Source of the DNA: Stenotrophomonas maltophilia | GTDB lineage: Bacteria; Pseudomonadota; Gammaproteobacteria; Xanthomonadales; Xanthomonadaceae | NCBI RefSeq assembly: GCF_002799245.1 | Contig: NZ_NEQV01000005.1 | Span: 1-64,000 of the forward strand | DNA: 64,000 nt | Direction: 5' to 3' | Shown: in pieces, positions 8,933-17,243 of the stretch | How the letters are laid out: the number at the start of each line of letters is the position of its first letter | How positions within the stretch are numbered: the first letter of the stretch is position 1 | Made by a program: the position numbers and the translations under genes | The notes under the pieces: model-generated | Seen by the model: only the letters and a program-made list of their open reading frames with translations | The model's database searches: none | Told to the model about the DNA's origin: nothing

Positions 8933-11581
8933 ATGAACGCATCCGCCAAATTCACGACTTCCCAGATCCGCAGCGACTTCCTTGAATTCTTCAAGGGCAA
9001 AGGCCACACCATCGTGCCGTCGGCGCCGCTGGTGCCGGGCAATGATCCGACCCTGCTGTTCACCAACTCCGGCATGGTGCAGTTCAAGGACGTGTTCCTT
9101 GGCGCGGAGAAGCGCAGCTACGTGCGCGCGGCCGACGTGCAGCGCTGCCTGCGCGCGGGCGGCAAGCACAACGACCTCGACCAGGTCGGCTACACCGCAC
9201 GCCACCACACCTTCTTCGAAATGCTGGGCAACTGGTCGTTCGGCGACTACTTCAAGAAGGACGCGATTGCCTGGGCCTGGGAACTGCTGACCCAGGTCTG
9301 GAAGCTGCCGGCCGAGCGCCTGCTGGTCACCGTCTACCAGACCGACGACGAAGCCTACGCGCTGTGGCGCGACATGGTCGGCGTGCCGGAAGAGCGCATC
9401 GTGCGCATCGGCGACAACAAGGGTGCACCGTTCGCCTCGGACAACTTCTGGCAGATGGCCGACACCGGCCCGTGCGGCCCGTGCACCGAGATCTTCTACG
9501 ACCACGGTGACCATATCGCTGGCGGCCCCCCGGGTTCCCCGGATGAAGACGGCGATCGCTTCATCGAAATCTGGAACCTGGTGTTCATGCAGTTCGACCG
9601 CCAGCCGGACGGCACCCTGGTGCCGCTGCCGGCGCCGTGCGTGGATACCGGCATGGGCCTGGAGCGCCTGGCGGCGATCCTGCAGCACGTGCACACCAAC
9701 TACGAGATCGACCTGTTCCAGGCGCTGATCCGCAAGGCCTCCGAGCTGACCGGTACCGCCGATCTGGAGAACAAGTCGCTGCGCGTGATCGCCGATCACA
9801 TCCGTGCCTGTTCGTTCCTGATCGTCGACGGCGTGCTGCCGTCCAACGAAGGCCGCGGTTACGTGCTGCGCCGTATCATTCGCCGCGCCCTGCGCCATGG
9901 CTGGATGCTGGGCGTGCGCCAGCCGTTCTTCAGCAAGCTGGTGCCGACCCTGGTCGAGCAGATGGGCGAGGCCTATCCGGAACTGCCGGCGGCGGTGGAC
10001 ACCGTCACCCGTGCGCTGCAGGCCGAGGAAGAGCGTTTCGCTGAAACCCTCGATGCCGGCATGAAGATCTTCGAGGACGTGGCCGGCAAGGCCAGCAACG
10101 GTGTGATTCCGGGCGTCGACGCGTTCCGCCTGTACGACACCTACGGCTTCCCGCTTGACCTGACCCAGGACATTGCCCGCGAGCGCGACCTGACCGTGGA
10201 CATCGCCGGCTTCGATGCCGCGATGGAGCAGCAGCGCGAGACCGCACGTGCGGCCGGCAAGTTCGGCGGCGGCGTGACCCTGCCGGCCGAGCTGGTGGCG
10301 ACCCTCAGCCCGACCCTGTTCCTGGGTTATGAGCGCCTGCAGGCTGACGGCCTGAGCGTGCTGGCACTGCTCAAGGACGGTCGTCCGGTGCAGTCGGCCG
10401 ATGCCGGTGATTCGGTCATCGTGATCACCAACCAGACCCCGTTCTACGCCGAATCCGGCGGCCAGGTCGGCGACACCGGCGTGCTGACCGGCAATGGCGT
10501 GCGCCTGGCAGTGGACGACACCCAGAAGTTCGCCGGCCAGTTCCATGGCCATGTCGGTACCCTCTCCGAAGGCGGCCTGAAGGTCGGCGACGTGCTCTCC
10601 GGCCAGGTGGATGGCGAGCGCCGTGGCGCCACCATCCTCAACCACTCGGCGACCCACCTGCTGCACGCCGCCCTGCGCGAAGTGCTGGGCACCCATGTGC
10701 AGCAGAAGGGCTCGCTGGTCGCTCCGGACCGCCTGCGTTTCGACTTCTCGCACTTCCAGCCGATCAGTGCGGAAGAGCTGGCGGTGATCGAGCGCAAGGT
10801 CAACCAGCAGGTGCGCGCCAACAACGCTGCCGAAGTCCACAACATGGGCATGCAGGAAGCGCTGGACTTCGGCGCCATGGCCCTGTTCGGCGAGAAGTAC
10901 GGCGAGCATGTGCGCGTGCTGAAGATGGGTGACTACTCCACCGAGCTGTGCGGTGGTACCCACGTCAACCGTACCGGCGACATCGGCCTGTTCAAGATCA
11001 CCTCCGAGGGCGGCGTCTCTGCCGGCGTGCGCCGCATCGAGGCCGTCACCGGTCAGGGCGCCCTGGATTATGTGGATGCGGAAGAGGCCCGCCTGGCCGA
11101 AGCCGCCGAGCTGCTCGGCGGCAGCGCCACGGACGTGGTCGAGAAGATCCGTGCCCTCGGCCAGCGCCAGAAGCAGCTGGAGCGCGAACTGGAAGCCGTG
11201 AAGGCCAAGGTCGCCGCCGGTGCCACGGCCGACCTGTCCGGCCAGGCTGTCGAGGTTGCCGGCGTGAAGGTGCTGGCTGCCCGTCTTGAGGGCTTCGACG
11301 CCAAGGCCCTGCGTGACGCCATGGATCGCCTGAAGCAGCAGCTGGGCGACGCGGTGATCGTGCTGGCCGGCGCCCAGGACGGCAAGGCCGCTTTGGTCGC
11401 GGGTGTGAACGGCAGCGCAATGGGCAAGGTCAAGGCCGGGGAACTGTTGTCCCATATCGCCGGTCAGATCGGGGGCAAGGGCGGCGGACGCCCGGACCTC
11501 GCCCAGGGTGGTGGCGAGGACGGGCCCGCCCTTGCCACTGCGCTGGCTGCAGTCGTCGAATGGGTCAGCCCCCGCCTGTGA
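8933..11581 (+). CDS. alaS: alanyl-tRNA synthetase
   Basis: Charges tRNA-Ala; 882 residues, the normal length. The class II core starts with [19 protein letters not shown]. The editing domain carries the zinc-site HSATH near 570-574 and CGGTH near 674-678, and the C-terminal C-Ala domain contains [15 protein letters not shown]. The frame is open to 8894, but homology begins at the ATG at 8933. It follows recX and precedes csrA, an order shared with many gammaproteobacteria. Confidence 0.97.
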   Translation: MNASAKFTTSQIRSDFLEFFKGKGHTIVPSAPLVPGNDPTLLFTNSGMVQFKDVFLGAEKRSYVRAADVQRCLRAGGKHNDLDQVGYTARHHTFFEMLGNWSFGDYFKKDAIAWAWELLTQVWKLPAERLLVTVYQTDDEAYALWRDMVGVPEERIVRIGDNKGAPFASDNFWQMADTGPCGPCTEIFYDHGDHIAGGPPGSPDEDGDRFIEIWNLVFMQFDRQPDGTLVPLPAPCVDTGMGLERLAAILQHVHTNYEIDLFQALIRKASELTGTADLENKSLRVIADHIRACSFLIVDGVLPSNEGRGYVLRRIIRRALRHGWMLGVRQPFFSKLVPTLVEQMGEAYPELPAAVDTVTRALQAEEERFAETLDAGMKIFEDVAGKASNGVIPGVDAFRLYDTYGFPLDLTQDIARERDLTVDIAGFDAAMEQQRETARAAGKFGGGVTLPAELVATLSPTLFLGYERLQADGLSVLALLKDGRPVQSADAGDSVIVITNQTPFYAESGGQVGDTGVLTGNGVRLAVDDTQKFAGQFHGHVGTLSEGGLKVGDVLSGQVDGERRGATILNHSATHLLHAALREVLGTHVQQKGSLVAPDRLRFDFSHFQPISAEELAVIERKVNQQVRANNAAEVHNMGMQEALDFGAMALFGEKYGEHVRVLKMGDYSTELCGGTHVNRTGDIGLFKITSEGGVSAGVRRIEAVTGQGALDYVDAEEARLAEAAELLGGSATDVVEKIRALGQRQKQLERELEAVKAKVAAGATADLSGQAVEVAGVKVLAARLEGFDAKALRDAMDRLKQQLGDAVIVLAGAQDGKAALVAGVNGSAMGKVKAGELLSHIAGQIGGKGGGRPDLAQGGGEDGPALATALAAVVEWVSPRL

Positions 11582-11728
11582 TGAACCCCGCCGTCCCCCT
11601 CCTTGTAGGAGCGGGACGGCTGGCGGTACCATTGCGAATCTTTTCCCTTTGTCGTGGTAGCGCTTCTTGACGGAGCGTCAAGCCGGTGGGGGATACCCTT
11701 CCACACGGTTCCATGGAGACTTACAAAA

Positions 11729-11932
11729 ATGTTGATCCTGACTCGCCGCGTCGGCGAAACCCTGATGATCGGAGACTCGGTGAGCGTCACCGTGCTTGGC
11801 GTCAAGGGTAACCAGGTGCGTATCGGCATCACTGCGCCGAAGGACGTCGCTGTGCATCGCGAAGAGATCTATCAGCGCATCCAGCGTGGTGATGAAGCCG
11901 GTGGCACCGGTAGCGAAAATTCTGCCGAATAA
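11729..11932 (+). CDS. csrA: carbon storage regulator CsrA/RsmA
   Basis: Dimeric RNA-binding protein that blocks or stabilises mRNAs at GGA motifs and controls virulence and metabolism. The 67-residue protein starts [16 protein letters not shown] and contains [11 protein letters not shown] and [16 protein letters not shown], the conserved core. GGAG lies before the ATG at 11729; the frame is open to 11654 without homology. A TTGACG at 11667-11672 and a weak GATACC 19 bases later are a possible promoter in the gap after alaS. Confidence 0.97.
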
Positions 11933-11935
11933 CGC

Positions 11936-11965
11936 TTTACCTTCGCACTCGATTAACGTTATGAT
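11936..11965 (+). promoter_or_regulatory. tRNA-Ser promoter
   Basis: TTTACC (11936-11941) and TATGAT (11960-11965) are separated by 18 bases, 45 bases before the tRNA. The -35 lies just after the csrA stop. Confidence 0.6.
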
Positions 11966-12010
11966 TCACGCCCCGCTGAGGTGCAACGCACCAGACGCGG
12001 TGAAAACCCC

Positions 12011-12103
12011 GGAGTGATGCCCGAGTGGCCGAAGGGGCTCCCCTGCTAAGGGAGTATAGGGTCAAAAGCTCTATCGAGGGTTCGAATCCCTCTCACTCCG
12101 CCA
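12011..12103 (+). tRNA. tRNA-Ser(GCT)
   Basis: Acceptor stem GGAGTGA pairs with TCACTCC, followed by the discriminator G and an encoded CCA. The anticodon loop CTGCTAA reads AGC/AGT codons. A long variable arm (class II) and the T arm GAGGGTTCGAATCCCTC are present, giving 93 nt. Confidence 0.95.
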
Positions 12104-12115
12104 GATACAAAGAAG

Positions 12116-12147
12116 CGCCTGCAGATCCTCGATCTGCAGGCGTTTTT
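12116..12147 (+). terminator. tRNA-Ser terminator
   Basis: Perfect 12-bp stem (12116-12127 with 12131-12142), loop CTC, then TTTTT. It ends the tRNA transcript and faces the cyclase gene coming from the right. Confidence 0.92.
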
Positions 12148-12172
12148 CTTTGTGCGGAATCCATGCATGCGA

Positions 12173-13099
12173 TCAGTGGGGCGAGGCGGGGATGCCGGGT
12201 TCCAGGGTCGCGTGTGCACGAACCGGGAAGGTCCCCATGCCCACGATCCGCGGTGGCGTGGCGTGCAGATGGAAGCCCTGCAATGGCAATGCATCGAGGT
12301 GGGTCATGTGCTCGATGATCGGAATGCCCGCGTCAAGCAGAACCGAATGCACCGGTCGGGTTGCCGTGCGGGTGTCGTCGATGTTGAACGAGTCGATGCC
12401 GACGAGCAGGGCGCCTTGGTCACGCAGATGGAGCGCTGCTTTTTTGGTCAGGAACGGATGCCTTTCAAAATAGCGCGGCGTGCCCCAGTGGCGATCCCAA
12501 CCGGTATGGATCAGCACGGCGCGTCCGCCACATTGCACGGCCGCGAAAGCATGCCAATCGATGGGCTGTTCCAGTGCGCCGGCGACCCGCACCAGCACGC
12601 CCGGCGCGCCCGACACACGCGCAAGATCCAGGCCGGCCAGATCGTCACCGGCGGCATGACGGTGGCAAGGGGTGTGGATACAGGTGCCGATGTTGGCGAC
12701 CATGTCGATGCGGCCGATCTGGAGCGCTGTTCCTTCACCGCAATGTTGTTGCGGATCGTGACGTGAGAGATGGTCGCAGATGAGCGATGCAGGCAGTCCC
12801 TTGCAGGTGAACATGCCGCTCTCGATCGAATGGCTCAGATCGACGTAGGTGGGCGCGTGTTCCAGCGCTGGTGCAGTGGTGTGCGTGGGCGCCGCACGCT
12901 TGTGTGCTTCCTCGATGATCTGCTTGTTGAGGATGCGCACGTGCTTGACCATCAGCAGCCGCATGTCGCGGATGATGTAGGCCGCCAGTGCATCGTCGTC
13001 GATGTCGCTGCCCGCGATATCCAGACGGAAGCCCTGGCCCTGGATGCCTCCGCCGTTGCTGAAGGCCACTTCGAAATCAAAGCACGCACGTTTCTGCAT
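12173..13099 (-). CDS. cyclase-family protein with altered metal motif
   Basis: Member of the PF04199 cyclase/kynurenine formamidase-like family, 308 residues. The first 70 residues (FDFEVAFSNGGGIQGQGF and a helical part ending IIEEAHKR) look like a separate small domain. The cyclase fold follows, with TYVDLSHSIESGM near 84-96. The usual HxGTHxDxPxH metal motif is replaced by NIGTCIHTPCHRH at 136-148, so three ligand positions differ and the activity is unknown. It starts six bases after the CGNR gene, with AGGA inside that gene's end. The two form an operon ending at the tRNA-Ser terminator. Confidence 0.75.
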   Translation of the reverse strand: MQKRACFDFEVAFSNGGGIQGQGFRLDIAGSDIDDDALAAYIIRDMRLLMVKHVRILNKQIIEEAHKRAAPTHTTAPALEHAPTYVDLSHSIESGMFTCKGLPASLICDHLSRHDPQQHCGEGTALQIGRIDMVANIGTCIHTPCHRHAAGDDLAGLDLARVSGAPGVLVRVAGALEQPIDWHAFAAVQCGGRAVLIHTGWDRHWGTPRYFERHPFLTKKAALHLRDQGALLVGIDSFNIDDTRTATRPVHSVLLDAGIPIIEHMTHLDALPLQGFHLHATPPRIVGMGTFPVRAHATLEPGIPASPH

Positions 13100-13105
13100 T
13101 GCCGG

Positions 13106-13678
13106 TCATCCTGCCGTTGTGTCCTGTGTACGCCGCGCCCGGTGGGCGCGGACCTTTGCGCGGTTGCCGCAACCCTTGCTGGACGAACACCACTGGCGGC
13201 TGCCGGGTCGGGAGGTGTCCTCGAACACCATGGCGCAACCGGGGCACTGCCGAATGCGCGCGCGGCGTGGCGAGGCCAGCAGTACAAGCGCGTCCTCGGC
13301 GAGGCTGGACAGGGCGGCTTCGACGGGAGACGCCGACAGGTGCACGAGCTGGTTGTCGCGGAAACAGGGGCGCGGAGGCGGGTGCTGGGCAGCTTCATTG
13401 AGCTGTGCAAGGTCGTCGCCGGCATACGGTGTGCCGACGATGGCGGAAAGGGCACAACGATGGATGGCCTCTCGCAGCGAATGCGCGGCCAGCAACTGGG
13501 CCGGCGAGACCGTACCGGGGGCATTGGCGGCCCACAAACCGGCTTCGGTCAACCAGGCGGCAAGGGCTGCAGGATCTGGCAGTCGCTCCCGTCCGGCCCC
13601 GGCGCGCGAGCCGTAGGTATCGACGAAATCCAGTGCCGGAGTGCCGGCGATGAAGGCGTGTGGGTGACCTGAATCCAT
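13106..13678 (-). CDS. CGNR zinc-finger regulator (ABATE domain)
   Basis: Predicted DNA-binding protein, 190 residues. The N-terminal ABATE domain contains FIAGTPALDFVDT. The C-terminal CGNR zinc finger has Cys145, Cys148, Cys164 and Cys170 with CGNRAKVRAHR at 170-180. CGNR proteins are considered stress or metabolite-linked transcription factors, but few have known targets. Its ATG lies inside a perfect 12-bp inverted repeat, which suggests autoregulation. The cyclase gene lies six bases downstream and is the likely partner function. Confidence 0.85.
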   Translation of the reverse strand: MDSGHPHAFIAGTPALDFVDTYGSRAGAGRERLPDPAALAAWLTEAGLWAANAPGTVSPAQLLAAHSLREAIHRCALSAIVGTPYAGDDLAQLNEAAQHPPPRPCFRDNQLVHLSASPVEAALSSLAEDALVLLASPRRARIRQCPGCAMVFEDTSRPGSRQWCSSSKGCGNRAKVRAHRARRTQDTTAG

Positions 13679-13703
13679 GTAACCACATTAAGTGGTTACA
13701 TGG
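13675..13703. promoter_or_regulatory. inverted-repeat operator on the CGNR start codon
   Basis: CCATGTAACCAC at 13675-13686 and its exact reverse complement at 13692-13703, with ATTAA between. The CGNR start codon is 13678-13676, within the left arm. A repressor bound here would block both transcription and access to the start. Confidence 0.75.
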
Positions 13704-13726
13704 ACTGATGCAAATCACGCGGTGAG

Positions 13727-16057
13727 TCAGAGCCTCACGGTCACACCCACCTGGAAGCCCCGCCCCGGCAGCGGCGCGATGTACTTCAGCGGCGAGTTGT
13801 GCGGACGCGCTTCCTCATTGAGCAGGTTGCTGCCGTTGACGAACACTTCCATGCCGGCGATGTAGCTGTTGCGCACCGGCAGTTCGCGGCTGACCTGCAG
13901 GTCGACCAGGTTGAAGGCGTCCAGCGGGATTTCTTCGCTGACGTTGCGGCCAAGGTACTTCTGCGTGTCGTAGTAGGTGCTGGACAGCTGTGCCTTCCAG
14001 CCCTGGCGCTGCCACTGCAGGTTGGCGCCGTAGCGGTTGGTCGGCATGTTCGGCAGGTACTCGCCATCGTTGTGGGCGCGCAGCGAATCGGGGTGATCGG
14101 CCTTGTTCTTCACCAGATCGGCGAAGGCCGCGACGTTCAATGTGCCGTATCGGCCCAGATCCAGTGCCTGCGATGCGTCAATCTCGAAACCCTTCACCGT
14201 GGTATCGGTCTGCTTCCAGTACTTCAACGGAAGGCGGTTGGCGGTCTGCACGCCGGAATGGCCAAGGTAGAGATAGTTCTCGTACTTCATCCGGTAGGCG
14301 GTGGCCGACAGTTCGAAACCGCCGATGTGGAACAGGCCGGTCAGCTCCAGGTTCTTTGCGCGCTCAGGCTTGAGGTCCTGGTTGCCTTCTTCCTGGGTCA
14401 TCACCGAATAGTGTGCGTTGCTGGCATACAGCTCGTTGATCTCCGGCGCACGCTGCGAGGACGCGTAACGTACCTTGGCCGCGAACAACGGACCGAGCTC
14501 GACATAGGAGCCCAGGCTGAAGCTGTTGAGCCGGTAGGAACGATCCTGCAGTTTCGTATTGGCGGCGTTGCGTGCGGTCTTGAAGCGGCTGGGCTGCAGC
14601 GCATGCTCGACGCGCTCGTGGCGTGCTCCGGCGTCGAAGGTGGCCCAGCCGAAGTCCAGCGTTTCCTTCAGGAATACCGCGTTGCTGCGGGAGTCCACAT
14701 CGGGCAGATAGCGCAGCGAGCCGCTGCCAGTAACATCGCGCGACTGGTGGCTGAAACCGAGCAGGCCGCTGAGTGGCCCGACCCGCTGATGGCTGAGCAG
14801 CAGCTCGGCCTGGGTACTTTCGAAATCGTAGTCGTTGGCTTTGGAGGCACCCAGCCGTTCGCCGGAAGTGTTGTCGAGCCTGGAAGCGCGCAGTTCGGCA
14901 CGCTCGAACCCAGGCAGCGGATCACGCAGCAGGGCTTCCAGTGCGTAGCGCTGCTGCTTGATCACCACACCCACCGGCAGGCCGTCCTTGTAGTTGGAAC
15001 CGAACGACAGGTTCTGCATCGAGAAGCCGGGCACGCCGTACTCGCTGTCCTTGGCATCGATGCTGACACCGACGTAGCCGCGGTCGAAGAACAGGGTCGA
15101 ACCGAACGCCACCTGCGAGTTGCGCGCGTAGCTGTTGCCCAGCCGGTGATGGTAGTCGGGTGTCACATCATTGTTGATCTGCTTCTGCACGTACGACGGG
15201 GTGCCGGCGACATAGGCCGGGTTGGCCGGGTTGATATAGGTGCGGCGCTGCCAGACCGAGGTTGGGCTGTTGGTGTAGAACGAGAAATCGCCATCGGCCC
15301 AGTCCGGGTTTTCGGTCATGAACTGGTCGATGTAGGGCTGCGAGGCCTTGTTGTAGATCTGCTGGACACGCGCCTCCTTCTGGCAGCTGTCGGCCAGCGC
15401 CGAGTTGACGCCGCCGGTGGCGGGGAACAGGCGGGTGTTGCAGACGCTGGCCTTGCTGTTGCCGGGGATGTCGTAGTGCGAGATGCGCTGGCGCGAGACC
15501 TGCAGGTTGGTGGACAGATTGCGCTGGTTGTTGAAGTTCATGCGGAAGCCCTGCGCGTCGGCCGCGTTGAAGCCCTTGCGCAGGATCAGTTCCATCGACT
15601 GGTCCTTGTCTTCCATGCTGCGCGAGATCAGGCCGGAGTCGATCTCCACGCTGCCGCCGATCGCGTTGCCGCCGTAGCGCACGGTGTCCGATGACTTGTT
15701 GACGGTGACGCTGCGCACGAACAGCGGATCGAACGGAATATTGATGTCGCCGCTGATCGCGTTCATGCCGAGGATGGACTGGCCGTCCTGCAGGATCTGC
15801 ACCCGATTGCCGCTGAGGCTGCGGATGACCGGCGCGCCCGCATTCGGCCCGAAGGCACTGCTCTGCACGCCGGAGACGTGCTCAAGCAGGTTGCCGAGGG
15901 TACGGTTCTGCGCCTGTGGGTTGTCGACGGTGACGCGGCTGTCGATGCGTGAGAGCTGGGACGCCTCGACGCGGAGGGTGGGAAGGGTGGGTTCGTCGGC
16001 CGCATGGGCGGACTGGACGGCGAACAGGATGGCGGCAGCAAGCAGATGGCGGCGCAT
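13727..16057 (-). CDS. TonB-dependent receptor, ZnuD-like (zinc)
   Basis: Outer membrane receptor of 776 residues, probably for zinc. The signal peptide is MRRHLLAAAILFAVQSAHA, then the plug with LSRIDSRVTVDNPQAQ and APVIRSLSGNRVQILQDGQS. The barrel holds a KDSEYGVPGF loop and a nearby HH pair, resembling neisserial ZnuD. An unusual extracellular loop carries two Cys, near CNTRLFPATGG and DSCQKEA. The frame is open to 16204, but the signal peptide places the start at 16057. A Zur-like box lies 29 bases upstream, supporting the zinc role. Heme or another metal remains possible. Confidence 0.8.
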   Translation of the reverse strand: MRRHLLAAAILFAVQSAHAADEPTLPTLRVEASQLSRIDSRVTVDNPQAQNRTLGNLLEHVSGVQSSAFGPNAGAPVIRSLSGNRVQILQDGQSILGMNAISGDINIPFDPLFVRSVTVNKSSDTVRYGGNAIGGSVEIDSGLISRSMEDKDQSMELILRKGFNAADAQGFRMNFNNQRNLSTNLQVSRQRISHYDIPGNSKASVCNTRLFPATGGVNSALADSCQKEARVQQIYNKASQPYIDQFMTENPDWADGDFSFYTNSPTSVWQRRTYINPANPAYVAGTPSYVQKQINNDVTPDYHHRLGNSYARNSQVAFGSTLFFDRGYVGVSIDAKDSEYGVPGFSMQNLSFGSNYKDGLPVGVVIKQQRYALEALLRDPLPGFERAELRASRLDNTSGERLGASKANDYDFESTQAELLLSHQRVGPLSGLLGFSHQSRDVTGSGSLRYLPDVDSRSNAVFLKETLDFGWATFDAGARHERVEHALQPSRFKTARNAANTKLQDRSYRLNSFSLGSYVELGPLFAAKVRYASSQRAPEINELYASNAHYSVMTQEEGNQDLKPERAKNLELTGLFHIGGFELSATAYRMKYENYLYLGHSGVQTANRLPLKYWKQTDTTVKGFEIDASQALDLGRYGTLNVAAFADLVKNKADHPDSLRAHNDGEYLPNMPTNRYGANLQWQRQGWKAQLSSTYYDTQKYLGRNVSEEIPLDAFNLVDLQVSRELPVRNSYIAGMEVFVNGSNLLNEEARPHNSPLKYIAPLPGRGFQVGVTVRL

Positions 16058-16085
16058 GGCACGTTCCGTGAAAATGGCGTGAAAT

Positions 16086-16098
16086 GTTATAACGTAAC
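16086..16098. promoter_or_regulatory. Zur-like box
   Basis: GTTATAACGTAAC has GTTA/TAAC arms with a five-base centre, two changes from the gammaproteobacterial Zur core GTTATAATATAAC. It is flanked on the left by GAAAT, as in full-length Zur sites. It lies 29 bases upstream of the ZnuD-like receptor start. Confidence 0.6.
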
Positions 16099-16145
16099 TA
16101 TTTGTATCGACAAGGGCGGATTGGCCCTTGCCAATGGACTGGAGA

Positions 16146-16168
16146 TGAGAGCCGTTCTCATATGAGAA
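16146..16168. promoter_or_regulatory. Fur-like box before the AraC regulator
   Basis: TGAGAGCCGTTCTCA (16146-16160) fits the 7-1-7 Fur pattern with two changes and overlaps the perfect palindrome TTCTCATATGAGAA (16155-16168). This looks like two overlapping Fur dimers, 28 bases before the AraC-type gene. Confidence 0.55.
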
Positions 16169-16196
16169 TGGCGGAGCATTTCCCCGCGGGCGCGCC

Positions 16197-17132
16197 ATGG
16201 ACACCCTTACCCTCGTCGATCTGGACCGCCTGGGCCGCAGCAGTGGCTTCCGCTATCGCCTGCCGGCGCCGGCCGCCGCCTTGCCGGGTGAGTCATGCGT
16301 GGTGGAGGGCAGGGTGCAGCAGCAGCGTCTGCGCCCGGGAATGACGCTGGCACTGTCGGACGTGATCGCACACCAGCCATTCGAGGCGACTTCGGAGGCG
16401 CCGCCTGCCTTTTCGGCGATTGTCATGCTGGAGGGGCGCGCCGGGCTGCAGCTGAGCGGGCAGGCGCCGGTCGGCCTGCGCCCCGGAACGGGCGGCATGC
16501 TGCTGGCCGGCGCGGCGCCGATGACCGCGCTGCACCCGGCGCGGCAGCGGATGCGCAGCCTCAATGTCTCGCTGGATGCGGCGGCAGACCTCGACGACCC
16601 GGTGATTGCCGAACTGCTGTGCGGCGCCCGCCGCAGTGAACACCATCGGTTGCGCAGCTGGCAGGTACCCGGGCATCTGGAGCACGCCGCCGATCAGGTA
16701 CTGTCGGGCACCTGGCACGGCGCGATGCATGCGCTGCTGTGCGAGGGCATCGGCCTGCAGATGCTGGCACTGGCGCTGGGCGCACCGGCAGGGGATGCCT
16801 TGCCGGACCTGCGCGTTTCAGCGCGTGACCGCCGCATGCTGCAGCGGGTGATCGATTGCCTGCAGGCGGCGCCCGCGGCCGACCATTGCCTGGAAGATCT
16901 GGCACGCCTGGCCTGCATGAGCCCGAGCAGCCTGCGCCTGAAGTTCCAGCAGGTGCACCAATGCTCGGTGTTTGGCTGGCTGCGCGAGCGGCGTCTGCAA
17001 CTGGCCTGCGAGCAGCTGCGGCAGGGCTGCAGCGTGCAGCAGGCCGCGCATCTCGTCGGCTATCGACACGCCACGAACTTCGCCACCGCGTTCCGCGCAC
17101 GTTACGGCATCGCGCCCAGCCAGTTCCGCTGA
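16197..17132 (+). CDS. AraC-family regulator of siderophore uptake
   Basis: Transcription activator of 311 residues, of the PchR type that senses an imported siderophore. The N-terminal ~190 residues form a ligand-binding part without recognisable motifs. The C-terminal AraC domain starts near 205 and includes LEDLARLACMSPSSLRLKFQ and the second helix-turn-helix VGYRHATNFATAFRARYGI. It is followed 111 bases later by a siderophore receptor on the same strand, the typical regulator-receptor layout. A Fur-like palindrome precedes it, so it is probably iron-repressed and acts on the next gene. Confidence 0.85.
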   Translation: MDTLTLVDLDRLGRSSGFRYRLPAPAAALPGESCVVEGRVQQQRLRPGMTLALSDVIAHQPFEATSEAPPAFSAIVMLEGRAGLQLSGQAPVGLRPGTGGMLLAGAAPMTALHPARQRMRSLNVSLDAAADLDDPVIAELLCGARRSEHHRLRSWQVPGHLEHAADQVLSGTWHGAMHALLCEGIGLQMLALALGAPAGDALPDLRVSARDRRMLQRVIDCLQAAPAADHCLEDLARLACMSPSSLRLKFQQVHQCSVFGWLRERRLQLACEQLRQGCSVQQAAHLVGYRHATNFATAFRARYGIAPSQFR

Positions 17133-17197
17133 GCCCGGATCATCGCCGGCAGCGCGCATACACCTGCTGCGTCCGCGCATACCTGCGCTCACGTTCA

Positions 17198-17216
17198 GAT
17201 GACAATAATTCTCATC
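17198..17216 (+). promoter_or_regulatory. Fur box of the siderophore receptor
   Basis: GATGACAATAATTCTCATC contains the 7-1-7 match TGACAATAATTCTCA. It lies 28 bases upstream of the receptor ATG at 17244. The earlier in-frame ATG at 17199 falls inside it, which argues against that start. Confidence 0.85.
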
Positions 17217-17243
17217 CAGCCTTTCTCCCCTGCTGGATCTCCC

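Noticed and set aside
8444..11632. 1062-residue leftward ORF opposite alaS
   Set aside because: Exact shadow of alaS in a high-GC genome; no domain, and low-complexity composition.
17199..17243. Upstream start of the siderophore receptor at 17199
   Set aside because: The ATG lies inside the Fur box and would spoil the signal peptide.
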